Part shown: piece after piece, positions 1-5,918 of the stretch | Position numbering within the stretch: position 1 is the first letter of the stretch | Layout: the number at the start of each line of letters is the position of its first letter | Virus record (IMG/VR): IMGVR_UViG_3300021963_000761 | Location: 1 to 21,368 of that record | Strand: one strand, 5' to 3' | Length of the DNA: 21,368 nt | Origin: a virus | Translations under genes and position numbers: made by a program | Notes under the pieces: generated by a model | Told to the model about the DNA's origin: nothing | Seen by the model: only the letters and a program-made list of their open reading frames with translations | Databases searched by the model: none

Positions 1-629
1 TATCTTTTAGTTGTTAAACCTTAATTAACAAAGTTTGCGGTTGTGGATGATGAAAGTAGCGGTTCGCCGACCAAGCCATGTTATCTTTTGAACAACACGA
101 TACTTAACTACTCCCTGAAATGTCCCCATCTCCATACTTCAAGTTTGTTTCATCTTAAATCCCTTGGTAGAGATTTTAAGAAGGAATCACCAGCACCACC
201 TGTACGACCTCTTACCTTTCGGTTTTAAACCCACTCTTGTAATGAATCACACAATTGTACGGTTGGATGACCGTATGTCTTGTAATAATTCTACGAGTTA
301 TTCTTATTGATGTTCCCATCTCAACCAAACGACCCACATCGCTTGGTCATCAAACCAGTTTCCCTACAGTGTCACCCTCGGTACTCAAGGTCTAACGATA
401 TCTCGCTTGTCTACTCGAGCTCTCTTTCGAAAGCCGCAAACCACTTAACCAAATGATTCACTTTATACCACTTTCATGGTTTATTTTATGGACTATAGAC
501 CGCCCAATATCTTTATCAGTTACACTCAAGCTGCGGACTTTCTGCCATTTACTCGGTGGATAATATCACCGACACTTTTGTGTTTCCTGAACGGATAATA
601 TCTTTAATTCAAAGAACGTTTTCTTAATT
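1..629 (-). ncRNA. putative large structured non-coding RNA (partial, runs off the window)
   Basis: No frame on either strand gives a convincing protein. A host-type promoter at 636-667 points into this stretch from the right, so the RNA would start near 630 and run leftwards past base 1. Base composition departs from its surroundings: 31 of 60 bases are G or C in 361-420, against 18 of 60 in 5761-5820. Read on the minus strand there are many local hairpins: 434-419 (six pairs closing a GAAA loop), 320-309 (four pairs closing a GGAA loop), 275-258 (six perfect pairs, loop CATCCA), 180-154 (about ten pairs with one bulge), 571-554 (five pairs) and 583-572 (four pairs). Length above 600 nt, a position directly 3' of a phage tRNA and GNRA loops resemble the giant phage RNA classes GOLLD and ROOL. 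I cannot confirm membership because I see no consensus that I recall. RNase P RNA and tmRNA signatures are absent or out of order. Confidence 0.5.
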
Positions 630-635
630 GTTTTA

Positions 636-667
636 CAAAGATAAGTATACTTTTTCGATTTTCCAAA
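636..667 (-). promoter_or_regulatory. Bacteroidota-type promoter P3, ahead of the putative ncRNA
   Basis: On the minus strand TTTG (667-664) is followed by exactly 20 bp and then TATCTTTG (643-636). This matches the primary-sigma consensus of Bacteroidota, with a -33 TTTG and a -7 TAnnTTTG. The start point should fall near 631-628. The sequence after the -7 box (TAAAACAATTAAG) nearly repeats that of P1 at 885-916. It lies between the tRNA and the structured region, which gives the RNA its own start. Confidence 0.75.
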
Positions 668-693
668 TCTTTTGTAAACTTTTTTTTGTTTAG

Positions 694-767
694 TAGCGAG
701 AGAAGGATTCGAACCTCCGACCTTCAGGTTATGAGCCTGACGAGCTGACCACTGCTACTACCTCGCG
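694..767 (-). tRNA. tRNA-Met (anticodon CAT), initiator-like
   Basis: On the minus strand a 74-nt cloverleaf is visible. The acceptor is CGCGAGG against TCTCGCT. The anticodon stem TCAGG/CCTGA is perfect and encloses CTCATAA with anticodon CAT. The T arm is GGAGG-TTCGAAT-CCTTC, the discriminator base is A, and no CCA is encoded. Position 1 is C opposite T72, so the first pair is unpaired, and the D stem has an A11-U24 type pair. Both are hallmarks of bacterial initiator tRNA. Against a canonical initiator, the anticodon stem has A29-U41 instead of the third G-C pair, and one extra base lies between the acceptor and D stems with a mismatch at the D-stem base. It could therefore be an initiator, an elongator Met, or a lysidine-modified Ile tRNA. 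Promoter P2 lies 40 bp upstream. Confidence 0.88.
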
Positions 768-798
768 ATATATTTTATGTTAAAGAACTTTCAAAGTA

Positions 799-852
799 AT
801 GTCCCACAAAGATAAAACTATTTTTTCGAATAATCAAATGCCTGTGGGACAT
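799..852. repeat. 10-bp perfect inverted repeat bracketing promoter P2
   Basis: ATGTCCCACA (799-808) is the exact reverse complement of TGTGGGACAT (843-852), with 34 bp between the arms. The -33 box of P2 (838-835) lies in the interval, and its -7 box (814-807) overlaps the left arm by two bases. This geometry suits a bipartite operator for a dimeric or looping repressor. A plus-strand terminator reading is possible because a T run follows at 852-860, but the loop would be very large and no plus-strand gene precedes it. Confidence 0.6.
807..838 (-). promoter_or_regulatory. Bacteroidota-type promoter P2, ahead of the tRNA
   Basis: On the minus strand TTTG (838-835), exactly 20 bp, then TATCTTTG (814-807). 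Predicted start is near 802-800, leaving a leader of about 33 nt before the tRNA 5' end at 767. It is enclosed by the inverted repeat 799-852. Confidence 0.78.
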
Positions 853-884
853 TTTTTTTTGAGACTCTCATCTCAATTGTTTCA

Positions 885-916
885 CAAAGTTAAAACAAAA
901 TTCTCATCTTGTCAAA
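885..916 (-). promoter_or_regulatory. Bacteroidota-type promoter P1, distal promoter of the tRNA/ncRNA locus
   Basis: On the minus strand TTTG (916-913), exactly 20 bp, then TAACTTTG (892-885). Start is expected near 880-877. No gene lies between it and P2, so it probably adds transcription into the tRNA and the region beyond, or makes a short RNA. A six-pair hairpin (TTGAGA/TCTCAA) occurs just after the start, followed by an A run and not a T run, so it is not a terminator on this strand. Confidence 0.7.
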
Positions 917-964
917 TATATATTATGAAACTTTTTGGGGATGTCCGTCATTTCTGACTGAAAC

Positions 965-972
965 TATAAATA
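965..972 (-). promoter_or_regulatory. TATTTATA motif, minus strand
   Basis: This is an exact TATTTATA octamer pointing toward the tRNA/ncRNA locus, about 50 bp upstream of P1. The same octamer recurs ahead of several genes in this window. The remainder of 768-1075 holds P1, P2, the inverted repeat and a small GTCA-GAAA-TGAC hairpin (958-947, minus). I see no protein gene there. Confidence 0.3.
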
Positions 973-1064
973 TCTCCAACACTTACAAAAGTACTACATT
1001 ACTTAATAAAAGTCAAATTTTTTTATAAAAAAGTTTAAAATAAGTCATATTCCACTATTATTTG

Positions 1065-1072
1065 TATTTATA
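1065..1072 (+). promoter_or_regulatory. TATTTATA motif just before the DUF192 gene
   Basis: Exact TATTTATA octamer preceded by G, ending 3 bp before the ATG at 1076. The spacing is too short for an ordinary promoter plus leader. Either it is a translation-related element or the transcript is almost leaderless. The 9185-9192 copy has the same arrangement. Confidence 0.3.
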
Positions 1073-1075
1073 GAT

Positions 1076-1423
1076 ATGCAAGTTAGAATCAACGACAATA
1101 TATTTAATGTTAAAACTTTAATAGACCGAAAATCAAAAGCAATCGGAATGATGGGTAAAAGGTTTGATTCTACTTTTGATGGTTTACTATTTTTGATGGG
1201 TGGTGATAAACAATCTTTTTGGATGAAAAACTGTATCATCCCATTGGATATCATAATCATTAGAAATAATGTAATTGTAAATATTCATCACGACTGTCCT
1301 CCATGTCGTGGAAATGAATGTCCTAGTTACGGTGGAAATGGAAATATAGTATTGGAACTTGAAGGTGGTACCTGTGATTATTTAGGTATCGAAGCTGGTG
1401 ATACTATTGAGTACTTATTTTGA
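1076..1423 (+). CDS. DUF192 family protein
   Basis: 115 aa, the usual size for a bare DUF192 domain. The family core is clear: a phage-like opening (residues 1-20), a G-M-M-G segment near residues 23-26, the signature F-W-M-K-N-C-x-I-P-L-D (about residues 49-59), then I-V-N-I-H and an ending of G-I-x-A-G-D-T-I-E. DUF192 proteins have a known fold but no settled function, and homologues turn up in large phages. Unlike many cellular members there is no signal peptide. A cluster of cysteines (C-P-P-C, then N-E-C-P) sits where family members carry a short loop, so a metal site or disulfide is possible. The ATG at 1076 is chosen because the ORF begins there and TATTTATA precedes it. The end overlaps the convergent DHH gene by 9 bp. 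Confidence 0.85.
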   Translation: MQVRINDNIFNVKTLIDRKSKAIGMMGKRFDSTFDGLLFLMGGDKQSFWMKNCIIPLDIIIIRNNVIVNIHHDCPPCRGNECPSYGGNGNIVLELEGGTCDYLGIEAGDTIEYLF

Positions 1424-2812
1424 TTCGGCAATCTTTTCTTTAAGTTTCTTTTCAAACTCATTTGCAATCATCTTCGTAAACTTAACTGAAGGTGAGTCAT
1501 CTTTTTCAGAATCATATCTGTATTGTCCTTGAGGTGGTCTTTTACCTCTACCTAAATAATTTAAACCTGAAATGTTTGTGATACATTTGTGTCCACCTGA
1601 ATTTGATTGAATTAAATCCCAAGCGTTAATCCCAATTTTATCTAACATCTCTTTGTGTTCTTCAGTTAAATCTTTGAATGGTGTTTCCATCATATCGTGA
1701 ATGTGGTTCAATACTTTTTCACCACCTTCCATAGTTGTAAACTTATCCCCATACAACGCTTCGAAATCTTTGAATGTGAACCCAATACTTTCAGGACCAA
1801 CAGAGGTTTCACTTACCCATTTAATAGTTGATAAAGGAATTGTTCTTTGTTTTAATTGGTCTTCCCATTTACCCACAACTTCTTGAGCTATTTCACCCAA
1901 GTTAACACCTTTTAACTCTCTTTCTTTTTTGAATGGGTTACAAGATGCTTGAACTAATCCCATTGGCCAAGCCATGATAAGGAAATCGGCTTCAGGATTG
2001 TTTCTAAATGGTGTATATCTATCATAAGAACCAGGTTTGAACATACTACCACCACCATATTGGAAAATAATACTATCACTGACTCTTGGATAATTCTTCA
2101 TACTTTCTTTATATCCCTCAGCGTTTTTCTGCATTTCTTCAGGAGTTGCCGCGTTTGTTCTTTTCATCCAATCTTTAATATTATTTAAGATAGACATTAA
2201 AGAAGGTTCTGAATCCATCACTAAAGATTCTAAAAACCCTGGTTTGTTTTTAAACGCCAACAATAACTTGTTAATAACCAAACCTAATAACATTTTGTTT
2301 TTTTGGAGTGGTTTGTCTTTATCTAAACGATAAATGTAATTAACCACCTCATCAGGTGTAATGTCATGTTTAGCATAATCGGCAGAATCAACAGTATTGA
2401 TTAATAAGATATCTGAAGATGGGAATAAATCTTTTGGAGAAACTACTTGAGAAATAGTTTCGACATTTGAACGTGCACCTCTAAATTGTTTTGAAGTTCC
2501 TTTTTCCACACCAACTTGTTTGTCGTGGTGGTCAGTATGAATTACGAACATTGGCTTACCGTGAGCAAAGTCCACAAGAACTGGCATCACGTCTCCCTGT
2601 GCATCGTTCTTTTTAACTGAGAATTCTTTGTCACCGTATTGGATTATGTGAGCACCTACTACATCAATACCATTGTCTTCAAGGTACCTTTTCATCGCGA
2701 TTGCAGTCGTCACTCCATCCAAATCTTGGTGGAAGTATATTTCCGCCTTTGAGTATCTTTTAGCCAAGGCATTAATATCTCTTAATCCTGTCTCTTTGAG
2801 TATTTTTTTCAT
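1415..2812 (-). CDS. DHH/DHHA1 family phosphoesterase
   Basis: 465 aa. Motif I is H-Q-D-L-D-G (residues 28-33), a second acidic site is V-D-F (80-82), the DHH motif is H-T-D-H-H-D (92-97), and V-D-S-A-D (141-145) supplies the fourth metal ligand region. A G-G-H (406-408) near the C-terminus corresponds to the DHHA1 substrate-binding motif. Known relatives are Mn-dependent: RecJ exonuclease, NrnA nano-RNase/pAp phosphatase, and cyclic-di-AMP phosphodiesterases. I see no OB-fold typical of RecJ. The about 240-residue stretch between the two halves is longer than in NrnA. Degradation of short oligonucleotides or of a nucleotide signal is therefore possible, but the substrate is not determined. 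It is the last gene of the 4607-1415 unit and begins 2 bp after the preceding stop. Confidence 0.85.
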   Translation of the reverse strand: MKKILKETGLRDINALAKRYSKAEIYFHQDLDGVTTAIAMKRYLEDNGIDVVGAHIIQYGDKEFSVKKNDAQGDVMPVLVDFAHGKPMFVIHTDHHDKQVGVEKGTSKQFRGARSNVETISQVVSPKDLFPSSDILLINTVDSADYAKHDITPDEVVNYIYRLDKDKPLQKNKMLLGLVINKLLLAFKNKPGFLESLVMDSEPSLMSILNNIKDWMKRTNAATPEEMQKNAEGYKESMKNYPRVSDSIIFQYGGGSMFKPGSYDRYTPFRNNPEADFLIMAWPMGLVQASCNPFKKERELKGVNLGEIAQEVVGKWEDQLKQRTIPLSTIKWVSETSVGPESIGFTFKDFEALYGDKFTTMEGGEKVLNHIHDMMETPFKDLTEEHKEMLDKIGINAWDLIQSNSGGHKCITNISGLNYLGRGKRPPQGQYRYDSEKDDSPSVKFTKMIANEFEKKLKEKIAESK

Positions 2813-2814
2813 CC

Positions 2815-3180
2815 TTAATCGAGTCCAAGCCAGTGAGCACCTTTATCAAAGATATCACCGTAATCAGAAACACATTGTTTGAACATTTCTTTATCCTTAT
2901 TTGGCATCTTTCTCATTGTATCTTCTCCCCAAACTCCGTCAGCAGGATATACACCAATTTTGGATTGATAACTATGTATTGCCTGAGCACTTTTAGAGTT
3001 TGGATAATTACCAATACTACCATCAATTTTTAATGATTGACCTGAGTCATCTTTAATCCCTCTTTTATTAAGGAAACATTGAATACCCCTTTTATAATCA
3101 CCTTCTTCTTGTTCGGCAATAACTCGTTTAACGATTCTTGTTAAATCTGATTCCGTTAATTTTATAACTTTTTTTCCCAT
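2815..3180 (-). CDS. peptidoglycan-binding-like virion protein with N-terminal targeting tail
   Basis: 121 aa. Residues 1-24 are a basic amphipathic helix of the form KLTESDLTRIVKRVIAEQ, a tail I recall from N-termini of unrelated phage structural proteins. Residues 28-90 fit a PG_binding_1-type fold: I-Q-C-F-L-N, K-I-D-G-S-I-G, then A-I-H-S-Y-Q and D-G-V-W-G-E-D-T. The tail ends in I-A-E, which matches the (L/I)-x-E consensus cut by T4-type prohead proteases, so it may be a capsid-targeting peptide removed during maturation. No catalytic domain is present. It may sit in the virion and bind cell wall during entry, or it may have lost its enzyme partner. It is separated by 1 bp from the gene before it and by 2 bp from the DHH gene after it. 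Confidence 0.65.
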   Translation of the reverse strand: MGKKVIKLTESDLTRIVKRVIAEQEEGDYKRGIQCFLNKRGIKDDSGQSLKIDGSIGNYPNSKSAQAIHSYQSKIGVYPADGVWGEDTMRKMPNKDKEMFKQCVSDYGDIFDKGAHWLGLD

Positions 3181-3181
3181 A

Positions 3182-3553
3182 TTATGATTTTAATGTTAAT
3201 AAATATTTTAATTGATTGATGTCTCCCAACATCTCGTCTCTTAAGTTTAATAAATCTGTATCGTATCTTGGATTTAATTGGTCTGTCATATCCACTAAAA
3301 ATTCTGTAATGCCGTCCAAGAAGTTTTGAACACTAATTGATTTAATGTCTTGGAACATCAACGAAAACTCTGACTCAAATTCAGGTCTACCGTATTTTCC
3401 CATCATACACTCAACAAACTTATCAATAAGGTCACCTAATGAATCGTATACTCCACCGTAGGCTCTATGTTTGGCATCACCAAATGTTTGCCAATGTAAA
3501 AATTTAAATTGTAATTGTATTTGTACTAATTTAAGTGTTAATTCTTCTTTCAT
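3182..3553 (-). CDS. small Dps/ferritin-like helical phage protein (DUF5856-like)
   Basis: 123 aa, predicted all-helical. Residues 7-60 (L-Q-F-K-F-L-H-W-Q-T, then Y-D-S-L-G-D-L-I-D-K-F-V-E) resemble the first two helices of Dps/ferritin-like proteins, where the H-W motif and following acidic residues line the di-iron or ferroxidase site. From memory this matches a phage family catalogued as DUF5856. The name is not certain. With only one such half it is short for a full Dps subunit (about 160 aa), so iron storage is not implied. It sits between two genes with putative targeting tails in the same operon, which fits a virion or morphogenesis role but does not prove it. The ATG at 3553 lies 10 bp after the previous stop. 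Confidence 0.55.
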   Translation of the reverse strand: MKEELTLKLVQIQLQFKFLHWQTFGDAKHRAYGGVYDSLGDLIDKFVECMMGKYGRPEFESEFSLMFQDIKSISVQNFLDGITEFLVDMTDQLNPRYDTDLLNLRDEMLGDINQLKYLLTLKS

Positions 3554-3563
3554 ATTTTTTTAA

Positions 3564-4607
3564 TTATATTGCTAACATTGCGGCATTTTTTAATTGTCCC
3601 CCAAATATATCTGACATGAACCCTTGAATCGGGTCTGATTGTGATGATGAACTTGGCATATCCATACTTGGACTACCTGAACTTGGTTGTGAAGGTGCAT
3701 CACCTTGATATTGAGCATTACCAAAATCAGCTTCAGCATTTTTAATACCTTGAGGTGTTCTAGCATATTCCGCCATTTTATTTTGAATATTTGCTTGTCC
3801 CATTTTTTTAGATAATTCTTCAGGTCCCACAAAATTTCCAACATTAATATAATCTAAGAAACCTAACCAAAATTTAGTTCTTCTCATTAGTATTCTCATT
3901 TCTCGATTACCGAATAGTCTTGGTGCTCCACCAAGAAAGATTTTAGCCATTGGTCCTTTTTTAGTTAAACCTGTCATTATCTTTTCATTCTTTAACATAG
4001 ATTGTAAGGCTTTGATATTTTCTGCAGGTTTTGCTGCAAGTCCAATATATTTTGAGAGGTTCCCAACATTTTTTTGGAACTTAAGACTCTTTGCACCAGC
4101 GTTTTCAAGTAATTTCAAATAATCCAATATTGTATTCTTAAAACCTTTCAATAGTCCTCCAGGCATTTTTTCAACATATGAGGCAGCCTTTGGTGCCCAT
4201 GATTTAGCTCCTTGTAAAAATCTACCAACCATACCAGGTTTTTCTGCCAATTTAGCCAAAGCAACACTAGCTTCGGCAGTTTTACCTGCTTTAGCTAATT
4301 TCATAGCCGCAGATAATCCTTTAGTTGCTCCACCACCAATTTTTAAGGAACCCATAAGAGTTTTTCCAACCGCATCACCAGCATATGGTATTGCAGATAT
4401 TAAACTTAATAAACCAAAAAGATGGTCTCCTTGTGAAAAATAAGATATTCCATTAATGATATCAATTGTTGGTGTAGGGTCAACAATACCTAAAATATCT
4501 CCAACAGTATTATACCACTCCGCTTCTTGAAGTAATTCAGTTCCTTGTGATTTTTGTTCTTTCACAATCAACTCAAGTTGTTTTTCGGTTATTATTATTG
4601 ACGCCAT
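3564..4607 (-). CDS. putative virion protein with targeting-like N-terminus and pre-toxin-like hydrophobic region
   Basis: 347 aa, not firmly recognised. Residues 3-18 (IIITEKQLELIVKEQK) resemble the amphipathic tail of the peptidoglycan-binding-like neighbour and end in a V-K-E site. Residues 30-85 (V-G-D-I-L-G-I-V-D-P-T-P, then L-I-S-A-I-P-Y-A-G-D-A-V-G) look like the hydrophobic segment found before toxin domains in polymorphic toxins and in some phage internal proteins. Residues 85-250 are Lys/Ala-rich and helical. The tail after 300 is Ser/Pro/Gln-rich and probably disordered. An internal or ejected protein acting at a membrane is the best guess. It is first in a four-gene unit, with a TATTTATT motif 15 bp upstream of the ATG. 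Confidence 0.5.
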   Translation of the reverse strand: MASIIITEKQLELIVKEQKSQGTELLQEAEWYNTVGDILGIVDPTPTIDIINGISYFSQGDHLFGLLSLISAIPYAGDAVGKTLMGSLKIGGGATKGLSAAMKLAKAGKTAEASVALAKLAEKPGMVGRFLQGAKSWAPKAASYVEKMPGGLLKGFKNTILDYLKLLENAGAKSLKFQKNVGNLSKYIGLAAKPAENIKALQSMLKNEKIMTGLTKKGPMAKIFLGGAPRLFGNREMRILMRRTKFWLGFLDYINVGNFVGPEELSKKMGQANIQNKMAEYARTPQGIKNAEADFGNAQYQGDAPSQPSSGSPSMDMPSSSSQSDPIQGFMSDIFGGQLKNAAMLAI

Positions 4608-4622
4608 TAAAAATGATTTATT

Positions 4623-4630
4623 AATAAATA
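4623..4630 (-). promoter_or_regulatory. TATTTATT motif ahead of the virion-type operon
   Basis: Minus-strand TATTTATT, one base off the recurrent octamer. It lies 15 bp before the ATG at 4607 and directly after the terminator of the preceding methyltransferase unit, where a new promoter is expected. Confidence 0.35.
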
Positions 4631-4640
4631 TCCATAAAAC

Positions 4641-4666
4641 AAAAAAAAGGGTTGTTAAACCCTTTT
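4641..4666 (-). terminator. rho-independent terminator of the methyltransferase unit
   Basis: Stem AAAAGGGTT/AACCCTTTT (nine perfect pairs, four-base loop) at 4645-4666. On the minus strand it is extended by four more T (plus-strand A at 4641-4644). It begins inside the methyltransferase stop codon. The symmetrical A/T flanks could also serve the plus strand weakly, but no plus gene ends here. Confidence 0.85.
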
Positions 4667-5516
4667 ATTTAAATTCCATTTCCATTTGTTTATTTTGGTC
4701 GACAAAATGTTGAACTCGTTCTTTCGCAACTTTACTGTAGTTTTCACTCAATTCAATTCCAATCCATCGTCTTCCACTAATCTCAGCTGCAACCAAACTA
4801 GTTCCGCTACCAGCAAAAGGGTCAAGAACGACATCGTTCTTATAGGTAAGAATCTTAATCGCTTTCATTGGGATATCCATTGAAAAGGTTGCCTTAGTTT
4901 GTTGTTTGGTGTCCGCAAAGTATTCCCACTGACCATAAACCAAAGACATAAATTCTTTCTTATCTTCATCTTGATATACTGCTTTGGTTTTTACGGTACC
5001 ATCCTCCTGTTCCATGTCAACCATGTCGGCCTTCCATTGTGGCTCACCTTTAATTTTCTTAATCCTGTCTTTCTTATAAGCCAAGATAACACACTCTTTT
5101 GGATTGTAGATGTAAGGACTTGAGGGACTCATCCAAGAACCCCAAGCCGTGGTCTTACTTCTGTGTGGTGAATTCTCATCAAGGTCAACAAGACCATAGA
5201 ACTTAAACCCAACCTGTTTCATGATGGCCCAAAACTCTGACATGAACAATACTCGTCCACCTCTATCCTGTACGTTCACTTCGTATGGGATGTTTACGGC
5301 AATCCTACCATCATCTTTTAATGTGTTGTACGCTTCGGTTAACCATTGTCTCGTGAAGTCCCAATAGTCCTCCATACTCATTCTGTCGTCATGACTATCG
5401 TAATCAATTCCAACATTATATGGTGGTGATGTCACAACCAAATCAACAGATTCTAATGGTAATGTTTTCATTACCTCAATACAATCACCTTGTAATATTT
5501 TTCCTGTTTCTATCAT
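4665..5516 (-). CDS. site-specific DNA methyltransferase (N4-cytosine/N6-adenine, beta class)
   Basis: 283 aa. Catalytic motif IV is T-S-P-P-Y-N (residues 29-34) near the N-terminus, and the AdoMet-binding motif I is D-P-F-A-G-S-G-T (232-239) near the C-terminus, followed by W-I-G-I-E-L. This order (IV before I) defines the beta class. The T-S-P-P-Y form does not by itself separate N6-adenine from N4-cytosine methylation. The region between (about 35-225) holds the target-recognition segment. No restriction endonuclease is adjacent, so it is an orphan methylase, commonly used by phages to evade host restriction or to mark their own DNA. The ATG at 5516 overlaps the DUF3310 stop by 4 bp (ATGA), so translation is probably coupled. 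It is the last gene before the hairpin terminator. Confidence 0.92.
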   Translation of the reverse strand: MIETGKILQGDCIEVMKTLPLESVDLVVTSPPYNVGIDYDSHDDRMSMEDYWDFTRQWLTEAYNTLKDDGRIAVNIPYEVNVQDRGGRVLFMSEFWAIMKQVGFKFYGLVDLDENSPHRSKTTAWGSWMSPSSPYIYNPKECVILAYKKDRIKKIKGEPQWKADMVDMEQEDGTVKTKAVYQDEDKKEFMSLVYGQWEYFADTKQQTKATFSMDIPMKAIKILTYKNDVVLDPFAGSGTSLVAAEISGRRWIGIELSENYSKVAKERVQHFVDQNKQMEMEFK

Positions 5517-5737
5517 ATCTTATTATTCTTTAAATTATCTATTCGTCTTTGTAGATACCATAGTGCCTTATTAAGGTCTTGTAATTCTTTATCTGTTTCT
5601 TTTTTTCCCGCCCTTGAAATATACTTAACGGTATTTCCAAGATGGAAATCTAATTCCCACGCTTCAATAACTTTGATAGCTTCGTATGGATTATCTTCCC
5701 CTCCGTAATGTTGTGGGTGATTAACTTGTTCACTCAT
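5513..5737 (-). CDS. DUF3310 family protein
   Basis: 74 aa from the ATG at 5737. The longer reading from 5761 starts at TTG and is less likely. It opens with N-H-P-Q-H-Y (residues 5-10), the family signature, followed by E-A-I-K-V-I-E-A-W and L-G-N-T-V-K-Y-I-S-R-A-G-K-K and a charged C-terminal helix. DUF3310 proteins are very common in tailed phages. They are often labelled nucleotide kinase-like, but I know of no firm biochemical role. The start overlaps the end of the upstream membrane-protein gene by 8 bp, and the stop overlaps the methyltransferase ATG. An A/G-rich AAGAAAAAGAAG precedes the ATG. Confidence 0.9.
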   Translation of the reverse strand: MSEQVNHPQHYGGEDNPYEAIKVIEAWELDFHLGNTVKYISRAGKKETDKELQDLNKALWYLQRRIDNLKNNKI

Positions 5738-5891
5738 CTTCTTTTTCTTTATAAAAACCAATTTTAATTTGTTGATGCATTTCTTCTTTTAACGACCTAT
5801 TTTCTCTTTGAAGTGGTCTCACAATCATAAAGTACATTATGATTAAATTTGCTATTACTGTAATTATCATGATAAAATACATCCAAAACAT
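5730..5891 (-). CDS. 53-aa single-pass membrane protein
   Basis: A short ORF with an ATG at 5891. Residues 1-25 are almost entirely hydrophobic (MFWMYFIMIITVIANLIIMY), giving one membrane helix near the N-terminus. The remainder is charged (R-P-L-Q-R-E-N-R, K-E-E-M, ending K-E-K-E-D-E) and probably forms a cytoplasmic helix. The stop overlaps the DUF3310 start by 8 bp, and the gene begins 27 bp after the previous stop, so it fits the operon exactly. Codon use resembles its neighbours. Function is unknown. Small proteins of this shape in phages include spanin parts, i-spanins and superinfection-exclusion proteins. No lysis gene is next to it, so none of these is favoured. Confidence 0.7.
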   Translation of the reverse strand: MFWMYFIMIITVIANLIIMYFMIVRPLQRENRSLKEEMHQQIKIGFYKEKEDE

Positions 5892-5918
5892 AATATTTCT
5901 TTTTATTAAATTTTTTAT

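Noticed and set aside
43-228. 61-aa plus-strand ORF at the left edge
   Set aside because: No recognisable protein features. It lies in the structured, comparatively GC-rich region whose only promoter points the other way.
1-600. RNase P RNA or tmRNA
   Set aside because: Fragments resembling RNase P (AGAAAGTCC, GGTAAGAG) occur on the minus strand but in the wrong order, and the conserved ACAGAA-type closing region is absent. There is no tRNA-like end or tag ORF for tmRNA.
1-600. Frame-broken minus-strand protein gene
   Set aside because: One frame has open stretches of 30-50 codons but many stops (TGA, TAG and TAA) and no recognisable motif, so a pseudogene or recoded gene is not supported.
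799-860. Plus-strand rho-independent terminator (inverted repeat plus T run)
   Set aside because: The loop would be 34 nt and no plus-strand gene lies upstream. Its position around promoter P2 fits an operator better.
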